DNA from: Bacteriovoracaceae bacterium | Lineage (GTDB): Bacteria > Bdellovibrionota > Bacteriovoracia > Bacteriovoracales > Bacteriovoracaceae | Length of the DNA stretch: 46,589 bases | NCBI GenBank assembly: GCA_019752535.1 | Contig: JAIEMA010000025.1 | Span: forward strand, 1 to 46,589 | Direction of reading: 5' to 3' | Shown here: one piece after another, positions 26,278-33,813 of the stretch | Numbering within the stretch: the first letter of the stretch is position 1 | How the letters are laid out: each line of letters opens with the position of its first letter | Program-made: the position numbers and the translations under genes | Notes under the pieces: generated by a model | The model's input: the letters and a program-made list of their open reading frames with translations, nothing else | Databases searched by the model: none | What the model was told of the DNA's origin: nothing

Positions 26278-27270
26278 GTGTTCCAAAAAATGAGATTTAT
26301 TTTTTTGGCGTTGAGCTTATCCAGCTCTTTGAGTATGGCTACTGATACTAGCAACTCCAAGCAAGAAACATTATATTCTGCTTATCCGATCTCATTTCCT
26401 TCCATGAATTTGCAAATCACTGGTCCAGTGATGGATTGTCCGGTTTTAAGAAAACTCCCGGCTATTTGCCCCGGTGGGACAATTCTTCTAGATCCGGGAC
26501 ATGACGATCAATTGGATTCAAAACGAAACTCCACGAAAAATTTCAATGAAGGCCGATCCAACATGGCCGTCGCATTGCTCCTGCGAGATCTAATCTCGCG
26601 GTGTGGAGGCGTGGCTACAGAAAATATCCGTTTGGTTAGATGGCCCGGAGAAAAATTTTATGGAGAATATGAAAACCCAGACAGCTACAGTATTCCCATT
26701 CATCAGCCAGGTGCAAGACTTGATGGCATCTTATCCCGAGTACAAGAAATGAGCGCTTCATCAGCTGAATCAAGGCCTGTTTTAAACATTTCATTGCATG
26801 CAAATTCAAGTGGAGATCCAGCTATTAAGCCAGATCGAGTTGAGGTTTATTTTCCCGTCGGGTCAAGTAAGGATTGGGAAAGAGATAGTGGATTGCTAAA
26901 GGATGCGATGGTATCTGAAACCCTTGCGGCATATAGAGGTAATTCACCAGCAGAAGAAAAAAGGATTCGGGAAAATGTCCGTAGGAAGTCATTCGCTCGT
27001 CCGATGGATTTTGCCGTACTGACTGAGCTTACTGGACCGAGTAGCATCATGAAGCTAGTAGTTGAGATGTTTTATATGGATAGTTCACAAAAGCGCTATC
27101 TAGATAAAGAGTCTAATTTTGCCTTGCCTGAGACAGTGAAGCTTGTTGTTGAAAGAAATGATTCCTCAGGGAAATCAAATGTGATTGAGAGCTATCCCAT
27201 TACACGCTTGCAAAGGTTTTCCGCCTATGGACTATATCGCGGGTTGTCGGAGATATTTCCTTGTCAGTAG
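26278..27270 (+). CDS. N-acetylmuramoyl-L-alanine amidase-like protein (Amidase_3)
   Basis: A 330-residue exported protein with zinc-amidase features: LLDPGHDDQ with His75, NEGRSNMAVALLL with Glu91, ISLHANSS with a His near 176, and a late VVEMFYMD with a Glu. In Amidase_3 enzymes these bind zinc and cleave the bond between muramic acid and the stem peptide. The insertion around residues 110-165 and the acidic C-terminus differ from the E. coli amidases. GTG at 26278 has AGAGG upstream; an in-frame ATG at 26290 is an alternative. The gene stands alone, with 230 bp of featureless sequence before it. Confidence 0.82.
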   Translation: MFQKMRFIFLALSLSSSLSMATDTSNSKQETLYSAYPISFPSMNLQITGPVMDCPVLRKLPAICPGGTILLDPGHDDQLDSKRNSTKNFNEGRSNMAVALLLRDLISRCGGVATENIRLVRWPGEKFYGEYENPDSYSIPIHQPGARLDGILSRVQEMSASSAESRPVLNISLHANSSGDPAIKPDRVEVYFPVGSSKDWERDSGLLKDAMVSETLAAYRGNSPAEEKRIRENVRRKSFARPMDFAVLTELTGPSSIMKLVVEMFYMDSSQKRYLDKESNFALPETVKLVVERNDSSGKSNVIESYPITRLQRFSAYGLYRGLSEIFPCQ

Positions 27271-27314
27271 CATAACCACAAAAAGTATTGTGAAGTTTTC
27301 ATTGCACACTATTA

Positions 27315-28562
27315 TTGAGTGATATGCAAAATCTCAAGCCTTTAATCCGTAATTACAAATCTGACCCATTATCTGCCTACAATAACTGGTTTTTGGCAAG
27401 TGAGGATCGTCTAAAAGCTTTTCGAAGTATTCGTCGGGGAGTGCTGGAGGTCATCAAGGACATCAAAGATCATCGTTTTGGAAATGATTTCAAAGGCTCC
27501 TCTCTAGAGGTCGTTCTAACCGCAATTACCGAGCAAAAGGAAATTTTTGAAGGAGCTGCACATCCATTTTACTGGAAGCCGAAACTGAGAATTCCGGATA
27601 TTTATGAAAACGAAGGACACAAGAAATCTTTCGGGGCGTTTTTAGAAAAATGCTTGTTTGCTTCGTCGGAAAAGGAATTACTGGATGCCATAATTTCCCT
27701 TGATAAATTAGAAATTAAAGGACTTGGGCCATCCGTTGCCAACATTTTGTACTTTCTTCATCCCACTCTTATCCCTCCGTTTAATACGGCAATGCTAAAG
27801 GGGTTTAATGCCATTTTTGGTGAAAAGAAGAAACTAGGATCATGGAAAGATTTTCTTTATATCCGTGAAGTGATGATTGGGGCCAATAATGATCATAAAG
27901 CTGAGCTGTCGAATGATTTGGGAGCAATATCTGGTTTGCTGTTTGATATTGGTACAGGAATGTCTCTGGGAACATCAGAATTGAATCCTGAAGAAAAAAA
28001 TCGTTTTGAGAAAATCGTCAAGAAGCGCATGGAAGATCATGAAAACGAAGTCGATCAGGATAACCTGCACCAAGAGCTTCAGTATCATCTTCTTAAAATC
28101 GGTGCATCGCTTGGGTATGACGTGATGGTTGCTCAGAATGACCAGAAAAAATCATACAATGGAATGAATTTCTCTCAAATCTGTAATGGAGTCCTTCCAG
28201 ATCTTGGCCTTGATAAACAGACTGAGCAGACGATTAAGCTCATTGACGTGCTTTGGCTTGAACGTAAAACAAAGTTAATCAAAGCAGCATTTGAGGTTGA
28301 GAAAAGTACTAGTATATACTCTGGCATCCTACGGCTGATAGATTTGTCTGAGGCTTACCCATGTGATCAGCAGCTGTTCTACATCATAATTCCAGACAAA
28401 AGAGAAAAAGACGTCATAAATCAATTCAAAAGACCCTCTTTTAAATCAATTGAGGGCAAAGTTAAGTATATTCTCTCATCAACCCTTCAAAAAGAATGCG
28501 ATGCCATTTGTAAGTATGGATCAGGCCATCTTGTCTTGGAAAAAATTGCTAAGTTCGTATAA
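27315..28562 (+). CDS. Nuclease-like protein (HhH-like N-terminal region, PD-(D/E)xK-like C-terminal region)
   Basis: A 415-residue cytosolic protein. Residues 130-170 contain [24 protein letters not shown], resembling helix-hairpin-helix DNA-binding segments. Residues 308-345 contain IDVLWL followed by [17 protein letters not shown], which looks like the core strand pair of a PD-(D/E)xK nuclease (Asp311, then Glu327 and Glu329-Lys330), though the spacing is not a textbook D-ExK. No methyltransferase or other defence gene is adjacent, so a restriction role is not supported by context; repair is equally possible. The start is uncertain: TTG at 27315 or ATG at 27324, neither with a strong ribosome site. 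Confidence 0.6.
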   Translation: MSDMQNLKPLIRNYKSDPLSAYNNWFLASEDRLKAFRSIRRGVLEVIKDIKDHRFGNDFKGSSLEVVLTAITEQKEIFEGAAHPFYWKPKLRIPDIYENEGHKKSFGAFLEKCLFASSEKELLDAIISLDKLEIKGLGPSVANILYFLHPTLIPPFNTAMLKGFNAIFGEKKKLGSWKDFLYIREVMIGANNDHKAELSNDLGAISGLLFDIGTGMSLGTSELNPEEKNRFEKIVKKRMEDHENEVDQDNLHQELQYHLLKIGASLGYDVMVAQNDQKKSYNGMNFSQICNGVLPDLGLDKQTEQTIKLIDVLWLERKTKLIKAAFEVEKSTSIYSGILRLIDLSEAYPCDQQLFYIIIPDKREKDVINQFKRPSFKSIEGKVKYILSSTLQKECDAICKYGSGHLVLEKIAKFV

Positions 28563-29090
28563 CTAATTCCATGAGAAATTAGTACTTTTAACCTTTAGTG
28601 CAATTTTGCAAAACAGGATAGAGGTTGAAGCCGCTGAGATGAACCAAGAGACATAGTAATAGGTTGATGAATAATGAGGATCAGCGGAGTTGCCACTTAA
28701 GAACATTAATCCCCACATTGTAAGCGCAGCGAATGGTAGAAACAAGCGAAGTCGGTATCTATGAATCCACCAAACCTCATCTCGTCTTAAAACAACGGAG
28801 GTTGCAAGTGATCCTCCTGCAAAAAAGACTGCCCCACAATAGGCCCCACAGACTGTAGGGCCAAGCTCCATAATGAAATGGGAAAATGACTGATGATCAC
28901 TGCTGAGTGAAATACCAAATTGCGGACATAAGAACAGAGTGATCAATAAACCAACGACCATGGAGATGAAAAATTTAATGAGAGTCACCTTGGGATTTAT
29001 GGCAGTCGTTATTAGTTCTCTGGTTGACATGTCAAGTTGAGGTGGGACTTCTTCTTCATTACTAATGAAGTCAAATAAATCATCATTCAT
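28563..29090 (-). CDS. Membrane protein beside an ECF sigma gene, probable anti-sigma factor (paralogue 1)
   Basis: A 175-residue protein with a short cytosolic N-terminus (DLFDFISNEEEVPPQ) and about four to five transmembrane helices. It shares with the proteins at 29618-30182 and 30331-30873 the block TL--CPQFGIS, then H-x-F, and V-C---CG--F. This set of conserved Cys and His residues in or near the membrane could sense metal or redox state. Its start overlaps the ECF sigma stop by 4 nt, the usual arrangement of sigma and anti-sigma. I infer that the N-terminus binds the sigma factor, similar in layout to NrsF (DUF1109) proteins. No direct evidence of function. Confidence 0.7.
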   Translation of the reverse strand: MNDDLFDFISNEEEVPPQLDMSTRELITTAINPKVTLIKFFISMVVGLLITLFLCPQFGISLSSDHQSFSHFIMELGPTVCGAYCGAVFFAGGSLATSVVLRRDEVWWIHRYRLRLFLPFAALTMWGLMFLSGNSADPHYSSTYYYVSWFISAASTSILFCKIALKVKSTNFSWN

Positions 29091-29590
29091 TTTTTAACTC
29101 CTTTTAACATTGAGATTGCCCTGCTTAATCGTTTTCGCAAGGACGCCTCAGTAACAGAGTGTCTTTCTGACAACTCTTTAGAACTTAAACCTTCGTAAAA
29201 ATATTCTTTAAGCAATTTTGCTTTTTCATTTGGTAGGGTACTGAGCATATCATCGATATTAAATTCAGGTTCATTTTCTTGGTGGCCAGACAGGCGAAGC
29301 TTTTCATTTAGTTTAATGCTGATATTATTTTTCCTGTAATCATCGATGACAATATTACGTAATATGACATACAGCCATAGTTGAAAAGGCTGTCCATTCC
29401 ACGCAGACTTATTTTCAATGATTTTAATGAAACAATCCTGGAATAGGTCTTCAGCGATCGGTCTTGAATTTCTTCTTATAAGATAGGCGTAAACTTTTTT
29501 GGAATGCCGATTATACAGCTCGAGTATGGCCTGCCCCTCATCTCCATTTTTTAGAAGAGTCATTAACTCTTCATCTGTCTTCTCTTTCAT
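29087..29590 (-). CDS. ECF RNA polymerase sigma factor 1
   Basis: A 167-residue sigma-70-family ECF factor. Region 2 reads YNRHSKKVYAYLIRRNSRPIAEDLFQDCFIKI and continues with PFQLWLYVILRNIVIDDYR; region 4 reads LLKEYFYEGLSSKELSERHSVTEASLRKRLSRAISML. It directs polymerase to a small regulon, probably the TGTCACA-N15-ACGTTA promoters in this window. It lies between two membrane anti-sigma-like genes, 27 nt after the frameshifted one and overlapping the intact one by 4 nt. The ECF-type motif at 30189-30217 precedes the operon, suggesting autoregulation. Confidence 0.92.
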   Translation of the reverse strand: MKEKTDEELMTLLKNGDEGQAILELYNRHSKKVYAYLIRRNSRPIAEDLFQDCFIKIIENKSAWNGQPFQLWLYVILRNIVIDDYRKNNISIKLNEKLRLSGHQENEPEFNIDDMLSTLPNEKAKLLKEYFYEGLSSKELSERHSVTEASLRKRLSRAISMLKGVKK

Positions 29591-29617
29591 TAATCTCGTT
29601 TCCCTTAAACATTAAAG

Positions 29618-30182
29618 TCATGCATATCGAAGAATGTTTATTTTTATCTTTGAACTAATTTCGAATAATAGTGATCCTCCAGCAAACGCGCCAAATACCC
29701 AGTTTAATATTTCCTGAGTTGGAGGAAGGTTGGGAGATTTTAAGATCAAGAATACTGATAAGGAGAAAAAGCAAAGCAGGAAGGTGATCAGAGATTTGTA
29801 CTCGTTAAATTTATGAATTTCTTCGCGTGATAAAATGGATGCACTAATGGATAAAGTCGTACCAAGAAAAAATACACCGCATAGAATCGTACAAACTTCA
29901 TGGCCAAAGATCATGAAATAGCGGGTTATACCAATCTCTTCTCCGAATATTGAAATGCCGAATTGCGGGCATATGACTAACGTTAAAGAGCCCACAACCA
30001 AATGAACAATTAATATCTTTAATAAAATGTGTGAGAGCCTGGGATTCAGCAACTCCTTTATTTTCAATAAGATTTTCTGGGTGAGTCTTTCTGGAGGGGG
30101 GGGATCCACAGGTTAGGATAAAATCTAAATAATCAGCTTGTGCTGACTCTTTACTATCTATAATTTCTTTTTTTGGTCTCAT
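29618..30182 (-). pseudogene. Frameshifted membrane anti-sigma-like protein (paralogue 2), possibly phase-variable
   Basis: Reading from ATG 30182, the first 30 or so codons (ADYLDFILTCGSPP) match the N-termini of the two intact paralogues. In a run of eight C (G8 on the plus strand, 30096-30103) the frame is lost. The rest of the family sequence (ERLTQKILLKIKELL, then CPQFGISIFG, VCTILCG) continues in another frame to 29618. Seven C would restore one 187-residue protein reading SPPPERL. This may be a slippage switch, a recent mutation or a sequencing error. No start codon lies between 30182 and the tract in the N-terminal frame. The promoter motif ends only 6 nt before the ATG, so the mRNA may be leaderless. 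Confidence 0.7.
30096..30103. repeat. G8 homopolymer at the frameshift
   Basis: Eight consecutive G on the plus strand (C8 in the coding sense) coincide with the point where the two halves of paralogue 2 change frame. Loss of one base restores the frame. Long G/C runs are typical slipped-strand sites. Confidence 0.85.
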
Positions 30183-30188
30183 GCCTAT

Positions 30189-30217
30189 ATAACGCTTGGC
30201 ATGTGTGAAATGTGACT
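30189..30217 (-). promoter_or_regulatory. ECF-type promoter motif, site 4 (sigma/anti-sigma operon)
   Basis: On the minus strand: AGTCACA (30217-30211), 15 nt, GCGTTAT (30195-30189). It differs from the consensus at the first base of each box. It precedes the operon of paralogue 2, ECF sigma 1 and paralogue 1, so the sigma factor may activate its own gene. With a typical start 6-8 nt below the box, transcription would begin at or next to the ATG at 30182. Confidence 0.65.
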
Positions 30218-30330
30218 TTGCCTATTAAAATTTCAAAATGATGAGATCTATAAGTGCATGTTGAAGGTGGTTTCATTAAGAAACTTTGTAAGAATTACAT
30301 ATTTTTGAAAATGGGGAGCCTGCCTATTTT

Positions 30331-30873
30331 TTACCCATTACGAATATCTCTTACTAGTTTTAATTGATAAGTCTTGCTTCTAAGTGTTAGCCAAAAGGCT
30401 TGTGATAATAAAGCAGATAGTATCCATGCTAGGTGATACAAAACTGATTCACCTTCAAGATTCAGGGATAAGTTTGTAAGCATTAAAATGAACCACAAGG
30501 CCGGAGGAAAAAGTACAAGGGAATATTTGTAGTGTCTCCATACCCACCATAACTCATCTCCTTTCATGCCAATGTAAGCAACCAACATCCCTGAGGATAG
30601 AAATAGTGACCCACAAAATGAGGCGCAGACCCAGTCTCCAAAAAGTCTAAAAAAATGCGTGATACCATGCCCATCTACTAGTCCTATCCCAAATTGTGGA
30701 CAAAAGGATAAAGTAAAAGCTGCTCCTAACATCTGAAACAAAATAAATTTTGTAAGGATGGCTTTTTTATGAAATGAGAGCAAAATATCTTTTTGGACAG
30801 ATAGGCTCAAACTTTTTGGTGGGATTTCACTCTGAGTGATAAATTCTAAAAAATCATTTTTATCATCTTTCAT
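30331..30873 (-). CDS. Membrane protein beside an ECF sigma gene, probable anti-sigma factor (paralogue 3)
   Basis: A 180-residue intact member of the same family as paralogues 1 and 2: cytosolic N-terminus NDFLEFITQSEIPPKS, then FTLSFCPQFGIGLVDGHGITHFF, then WVCASFCGSLFL and further transmembrane helices. It starts 1 nt after the stop of ECF sigma 2, so the two are translationally linked. The conserved Cys of CPQFGI and the paired Cys of the next helix again suggest a metal- or redox-responsive sensor. Function is inferred from position and paralogy. Confidence 0.7.
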   Translation of the reverse strand: MKDDKNDFLEFITQSEIPPKSLSLSVQKDILLSFHKKAILTKFILFQMLGAAFTLSFCPQFGIGLVDGHGITHFFRLFGDWVCASFCGSLFLSSGMLVAYIGMKGDELWWVWRHYKYSLVLFPPALWFILMLTNLSLNLEGESVLYHLAWILSALLSQAFWLTLRSKTYQLKLVRDIRNG

Positions 30874-30874
30874 G

Positions 30875-31375
30875 TTAAACCTCGAATTTGTCTTTCAATC
30901 CTTGCAAGGCTCTTGATAAACGTTTACGCAAGCTGTTTTGTGACATTCCGGTCTGTATTTCTAAATCTTCGTAGCTAAACCCTTCTAAATAGTACTTGCG
31001 AACCAGGATAGCGGTTTCGTCGGGTAATTTGTTAAGGATTTCGTTAATCTCCTCGATGCATTGAGTATCTTCATTAATCTCTGAAGGAAGAGAATGCTCA
31101 AGGAGTTTCTTTTTTCTGCTGGAACTTCTGTATTCATCCACTAAAAGATTTTTTATTAACACAAACAACCATGGGGCAAACGGCTGATTCTGGTAACAAT
31201 CGCGTTTTTCGTGTAAATGTCTCCAAACGGACTGATAGAAGTCCTCCGTCTCTGATGGGTGAAGGCGCTTTCTAATATAGCCATATACCATTGGCGAATA
31301 TTTATCATAGAGTTTATTGAATGCCCCTTCGTTGCCGGCCTTATAGGCATTCATTAATTGTTCATCTGAAATCAT
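30875..31375 (-). CDS. ECF RNA polymerase sigma factor 2
   Basis: A 166-residue ECF sigma factor with region 2 (YDKYSPMVYGYIRKRLHPSETEDFYQSVW, PFAPWLFVLIKNLLVDEYR) and region 4 (LVRKYYLEGFSYEDLEIQTGMSQNSLRKRLSRALQGL). It is clearly paralogous to sigma 1. Its own upstream region shares the 31376-31460 gap with the divergent ECF-type promoter at 31424-31452 but shows no such motif on its own strand. It may therefore be expressed constitutively and act as the entry point of the regulon. No good ribosome site precedes the ATG at 31375. Confidence 0.92.
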   Translation of the reverse strand: MISDEQLMNAYKAGNEGAFNKLYDKYSPMVYGYIRKRLHPSETEDFYQSVWRHLHEKRDCYQNQPFAPWLFVLIKNLLVDEYRSSSRKKKLLEHSLPSEINEDTQCIEEINEILNKLPDETAILVRKYYLEGFSYEDLEIQTGMSQNSLRKRLSRALQGLKDKFEV

Positions 31376-31423
31376 TTGGAAATTCTCTCACAAAGCATAG
31401 ACTAATCAAAAAAATAAATACTT

Positions 31424-31452
31424 TGTCACAAATGACCTTGGAATTACGTTAT
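31424..31452 (+). promoter_or_regulatory. ECF-type promoter motif, site 5
   Basis: TGTCACA (31424-31430), 15 nt, ACGTTAT (31446-31452). The first 13 bases (TGTCACAAATGAC) are identical to site 1. It drives the gene starting at 31479 and lies opposite the ECF sigma 2 gene. Confidence 0.75.
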
Positions 31453-31478
31453 AGATTATAATGTCAAAAAGAGGGTGT

Positions 31479-32117
31479 ATGTTGATCAAAGTGGTCTGTT
31501 TGTTAGCATTAATTTTTTCACTTCCTTCGTTCTCTCATCCGGTTATCTATAAAGAGGGGACTGTTGTGAGTTCCTCAAATATGAAGTCTTATAGTGACAA
31601 TCAATTGATGTACTCTTGGTCTAATAGGTGGGCTTCAGGTCTTAACCACTGGCGCTTCACTAAGGATGAAAGTAACACTGATCTAGCTTTCTTAAAAACC
31701 AATTATCTGCTTTACCGGTACAACGGAGAATTTTCACAGGGAAATATCTATGTCCATGGCGGATTCGGGGTCGCAGATTCTGAAATCGAAAAACGGCAGA
31801 CTAATGAAGCCTATATGACTGGCGTAGAGATGGACTGGGAGACCAGGACCCTTTATACATCCTGGAAATATTATTATTTTACATCACCAAAAGTCACCGA
31901 CATCTCCATGACTCAGGCAAGAATAGGATTTTCACCCTATGAAGCTGGTTTTGACCAACTTCAGTCTTGGTTCATGGTCCAGGTGATGTATATGCCTGAT
32001 GTAGAAAAAGAGGCCATCATCACCCCTTTGCTTAGATTCTTCTATAAGAATGTCCTCTGGGAGATTGGGTCAAGCACCAGAGCAGAATGGATGCTCAATA
32101 TCATGGTTCATTACTAG
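31479..32117 (+). CDS. Secreted protein of unknown function, probably outer-membrane associated
   Basis: A 212-residue protein with signal peptide (LALIFSLPSFSH) and a mature part rich in Tyr, Trp and alternating residues (YSWSNRWASGLNHWRF, LYTSWKYYYF, WFMVQVMYMPD), as in beta-barrel or beta-sandwich envelope proteins. I know no named family. ATG at 31479 is preferred over 31461 because AGAGGG precedes it and because the promoter motif ends only 8 nt before 31461. It is followed by an independent promoter for the MerP-like gene, and shared regulation suggests a metal-stress role. Confidence 0.65.
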   Translation: MLIKVVCLLALIFSLPSFSHPVIYKEGTVVSSSNMKSYSDNQLMYSWSNRWASGLNHWRFTKDESNTDLAFLKTNYLLYRYNGEFSQGNIYVHGGFGVADSEIEKRQTNEAYMTGVEMDWETRTLYTSWKYYYFTSPKVTDISMTQARIGFSPYEAGFDQLQSWFMVQVMYMPDVEKEAIITPLLRFFYKNVLWEIGSSTRAEWMLNIMVHY

Positions 32118-32119
32118 TA

Positions 32120-32148
32120 TGTCACAAAAAGCGAATCCCAAACGTCTT
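32120..32148 (+). promoter_or_regulatory. ECF-type promoter motif, site 6 (MerP-like operon)
   Basis: TGTCACA (32120-32126), 15 nt, ACGTCTT (32142-32148). It begins 2 nt after the preceding stop codon and ends 20 nt before the ATG at 32169. Confidence 0.72.
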
Positions 32149-32168
32149 AGAGTCTAAGGAGAAATAAT

Positions 32169-32444
32169 ATGAAAAAAATAATCATGCTGAGTCTTTGTCT
32201 TTTAAGCCCAACTTTATATGCCAAAGAAATTACAGTAAAAGTCAACGGGATGGTTTGTTCGATGTGTGCACAAGGAATTCAAAAGAAATTTTCTAAAATT
32301 TCTGAAGTAAAAGATATTAAGGTTGATCTTGATACGAAGGTCGTTTCAATCGTTACGAAAGACGACAAAGACCTTAAAGATTCAAAAATCAAAGAAATTA
32401 TAACAGAGGCTGGATACAATGTTGCAACAATTGAAAGAAAGTAG
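32169..32444 (+). CDS. Periplasmic heavy-metal-associated (HMA) protein, MerP-like
   Basis: A 91-residue exported protein: signal peptide to about residue 18 (SPTLYAKE), then a single HMA domain with the metal motif GMVCSMC (Cys30, Cys33) and the usual beta-alpha-beta pattern ending EAGYNVATIE. It should bind a soft metal ion (Hg2+, Cu+, Zn2+) in the periplasm and pass it to a partner. Its 3' end overlaps the next gene, a MerT-like membrane protein, by 26 nt. No mercuric reductase is present here, so copper or another metal is at least as likely as mercury. Confidence 0.88.
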   Translation: MKKIIMLSLCLLSPTLYAKEITVKVNGMVCSMCAQGIQKKFSKISEVKDIKVDLDTKVVSIVTKDDKDLKDSKIKEIITEAGYNVATIERK

Positions 32445-32808
32445 TGCATTGAAAAAGTTCTTTAGCTGGTTTGGACTTTTTAGCTCATTCGGTACACTTT
32501 TTTGTTGTGCTATTCCATCGACACTCGTTTTGCTGGGGTTTGGAGCGACGATGGCTTCATTCCTTGGAAACTTTCCTCAACTTATCTGGTTATCAGAGAA
32601 TAAGGGATATGTCTTCGGGTTAAGTTTTGTCATGCTAGGGATTTCATTTGCAGGTCAAAAATATGCACAGTCACAAGTTTGTCCAATTGATAAACGAGAG
32701 GATTGTGAAAAGACAAAAGATTGGTCAAAGCCTCTTTTTTGGATGTCTTTAGGAATAAATGTCGTGGGTTCATTTTATGCATTTGTGCTACCTAAAGTTT
32801 TGGAATGA
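32419..32808 (+). CDS. MerT/MerC-like inner-membrane metal transport protein
   Basis: A 129-residue membrane protein with about three hydrophobic segments and a Cys pair in the first (GTLFCCAIPSTLVLLG, Cys29-Cys30), plus a loop with CPIDKREDC. The paired Cys in a membrane helix followed by a cytosolic Cys pair is the layout of mercury-type importers that accept metal from an HMA protein, which is exactly what the overlapping upstream gene encodes. The metal is not determined. The start at 32419 lies inside the HMA gene; a later start cannot be excluded. The haem-binding gene follows after 1 nt. Confidence 0.72.
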   Translation: MLQQLKESSALKKFFSWFGLFSSFGTLFCCAIPSTLVLLGFGATMASFLGNFPQLIWLSENKGYVFGLSFVMLGISFAGQKYAQSQVCPIDKREDCEKTKDWSKPLFWMSLGINVVGSFYAFVLPKVLE

Positions 32809-32809
32809 A

Positions 32810-33298
32810 ATGAAGGCAATTATTTTATTAATGATTCCCCTTACAGTGTTCGGTCATGGAAACATCAAGCACTCTGAGAAAAAAGAATCGCATCAAACTC
32901 CTGTGAAGGTGGACGATTCCTTTGTGGCAATTTATAAAAATATTAATGCCGAGTATAAGATAAAAGTAGAAGCAATCTTCAAGGGGAAATGCTTCGACTG
33001 CCACTCAGGCCAAACAGTATATCCTTGGTATTACAAAATACCGGGAGTGAACTTATTGATTGATTCGGACATTAAAGAAGCGAGGTCTCATTTAGATATG
33101 AGCGATGGCTTTCCATTCAAAGGACATGGGACACCTTTACAAGATCTAGGCGAGTTAGAAAAAACGGTGAAGTCGAATTCTATGCCACCGTTATATTATA
33201 AGTTGTTTCATGATAAATCTTCACTTACAGAAATTGAAAAAGAGACAATTTTAAACTGGGTAAGAAAGTCAAAGGTGCGGCTAGAAGAGGGGCAATGA
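32810..33298 (+). CDS. Periplasmic haem-binding protein (Haem_bd type, CxxCH)
   Basis: A 162-residue exported protein with signal peptide (MIPLTVFGHG) and one haem c motif CFDCH (Cys61-His65) in KGKCFDCHSGQTVYPWYYKIPGVNLLIDSDIKEAR. That is followed by the MPP motif (NSMPPLYYKL) whose Met may be the second haem ligand, and by LTEIEKETILNWV. This matches the short Haem_bd family. ATG at 32810 is chosen since a signal peptide follows directly; an earlier in-frame ATG at 32759 lies inside the MerT-like gene. It may accept electrons in metal or respiratory redox chemistry. Confidence 0.85.
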   Translation: MKAIILLMIPLTVFGHGNIKHSEKKESHQTPVKVDDSFVAIYKNINAEYKIKVEAIFKGKCFDCHSGQTVYPWYYKIPGVNLLIDSDIKEARSHLDMSDGFPFKGHGTPLQDLGELEKTVKSNSMPPLYYKLFHDKSSLTEIEKETILNWVRKSKVRLEEGQ

Positions 33299-33397
33299 TT
33301 GCTAAATTTTATGTACCTGGTAAAACCTTTTGGGCTGTATAATTAACGCTTGGACGCGAGGTTTGCTGCTGCGGATTAAAAAATATTATTAAACTGA

Positions 33398-33426
33398 TGT
33401 CACATATTAGTATGCTCAACCGTTAT
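33398..33426 (+). promoter_or_regulatory. ECF-type promoter motif, site 7 (lipoprotein/haem/YceI operon)
   Basis: TGTCACA (33398-33404), 15 nt, CCGTTAT (33420-33426). It ends 15 nt before the ATG at 33442. The run of four tightly spaced genes to 36159 should all be expressed from it. Confidence 0.72.
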
Positions 33427-33441
33427 AAACCAGAGGTAAAA

Positions 33442-33804
33442 ATGTTGAATTTAAAAAGTTTCTCGATCCTGACTCTCGTAACCTTTATTTCCGTAGGCTG
33501 TGCCAGCAACAAGCATTCACGCATGAGTGGTTCCGTCGCCATGAAAATTAGCGAATCAAAAGGTGTGGCCTGTCTGTTTGGAGAGAGTCCAAAAGTTGGT
33601 GATGATCTAACTATTTTTGAAAATGTTTGCTCAGAAGAAAGAGGTGGCGCTAGAGGTAAAGAAGGCGCTGGTCCATCAAGCTGTAAGATGGTTAAGACAG
33701 GGAGCGCCACGATTTCCAGAATGATAAATGATCACTACGCCGAGTTTGAAACAAAATCGAATGTGTCCTTTGATGAAGGTTATATAATCGAGCTATCAAA
33801 GTAA
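33442..33804 (+). CDS. Small lipoprotein, copy C of the three-member paralogous family
   Basis: A 120-residue lipoprotein (lipobox ISVGC, Cys20). It repeats the family pattern seen at 6348 and 15902: MSGSVAMKI, a Cys, KVGD, a Cys, ARG, a Cys and MINDHYAEF, ending with FDEGYII. ATG at 33442 has AGAGG nearby and follows the ECF-type promoter; an upstream ATG at 33397 overlaps that promoter and is rejected. It heads an operon with a dihaem lipoprotein, YceI and a haem-barrel fusion, so this copy probably serves an envelope redox or metal function. Confidence 0.82.
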   Translation: MLNLKSFSILTLVTFISVGCASNKHSRMSGSVAMKISESKGVACLFGESPKVGDDLTIFENVCSEERGGARGKEGAGPSSCKMVKTGSATISRMINDHYAEFETKSNVSFDEGYIIELSK

Positions 33805-33813
33805 GGAATAAAA

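Noticed and set aside
27315-28562. Complete restriction-modification system
   Set aside because: Only a nuclease-like gene is present; no DNA methyltransferase or specificity gene lies nearby.
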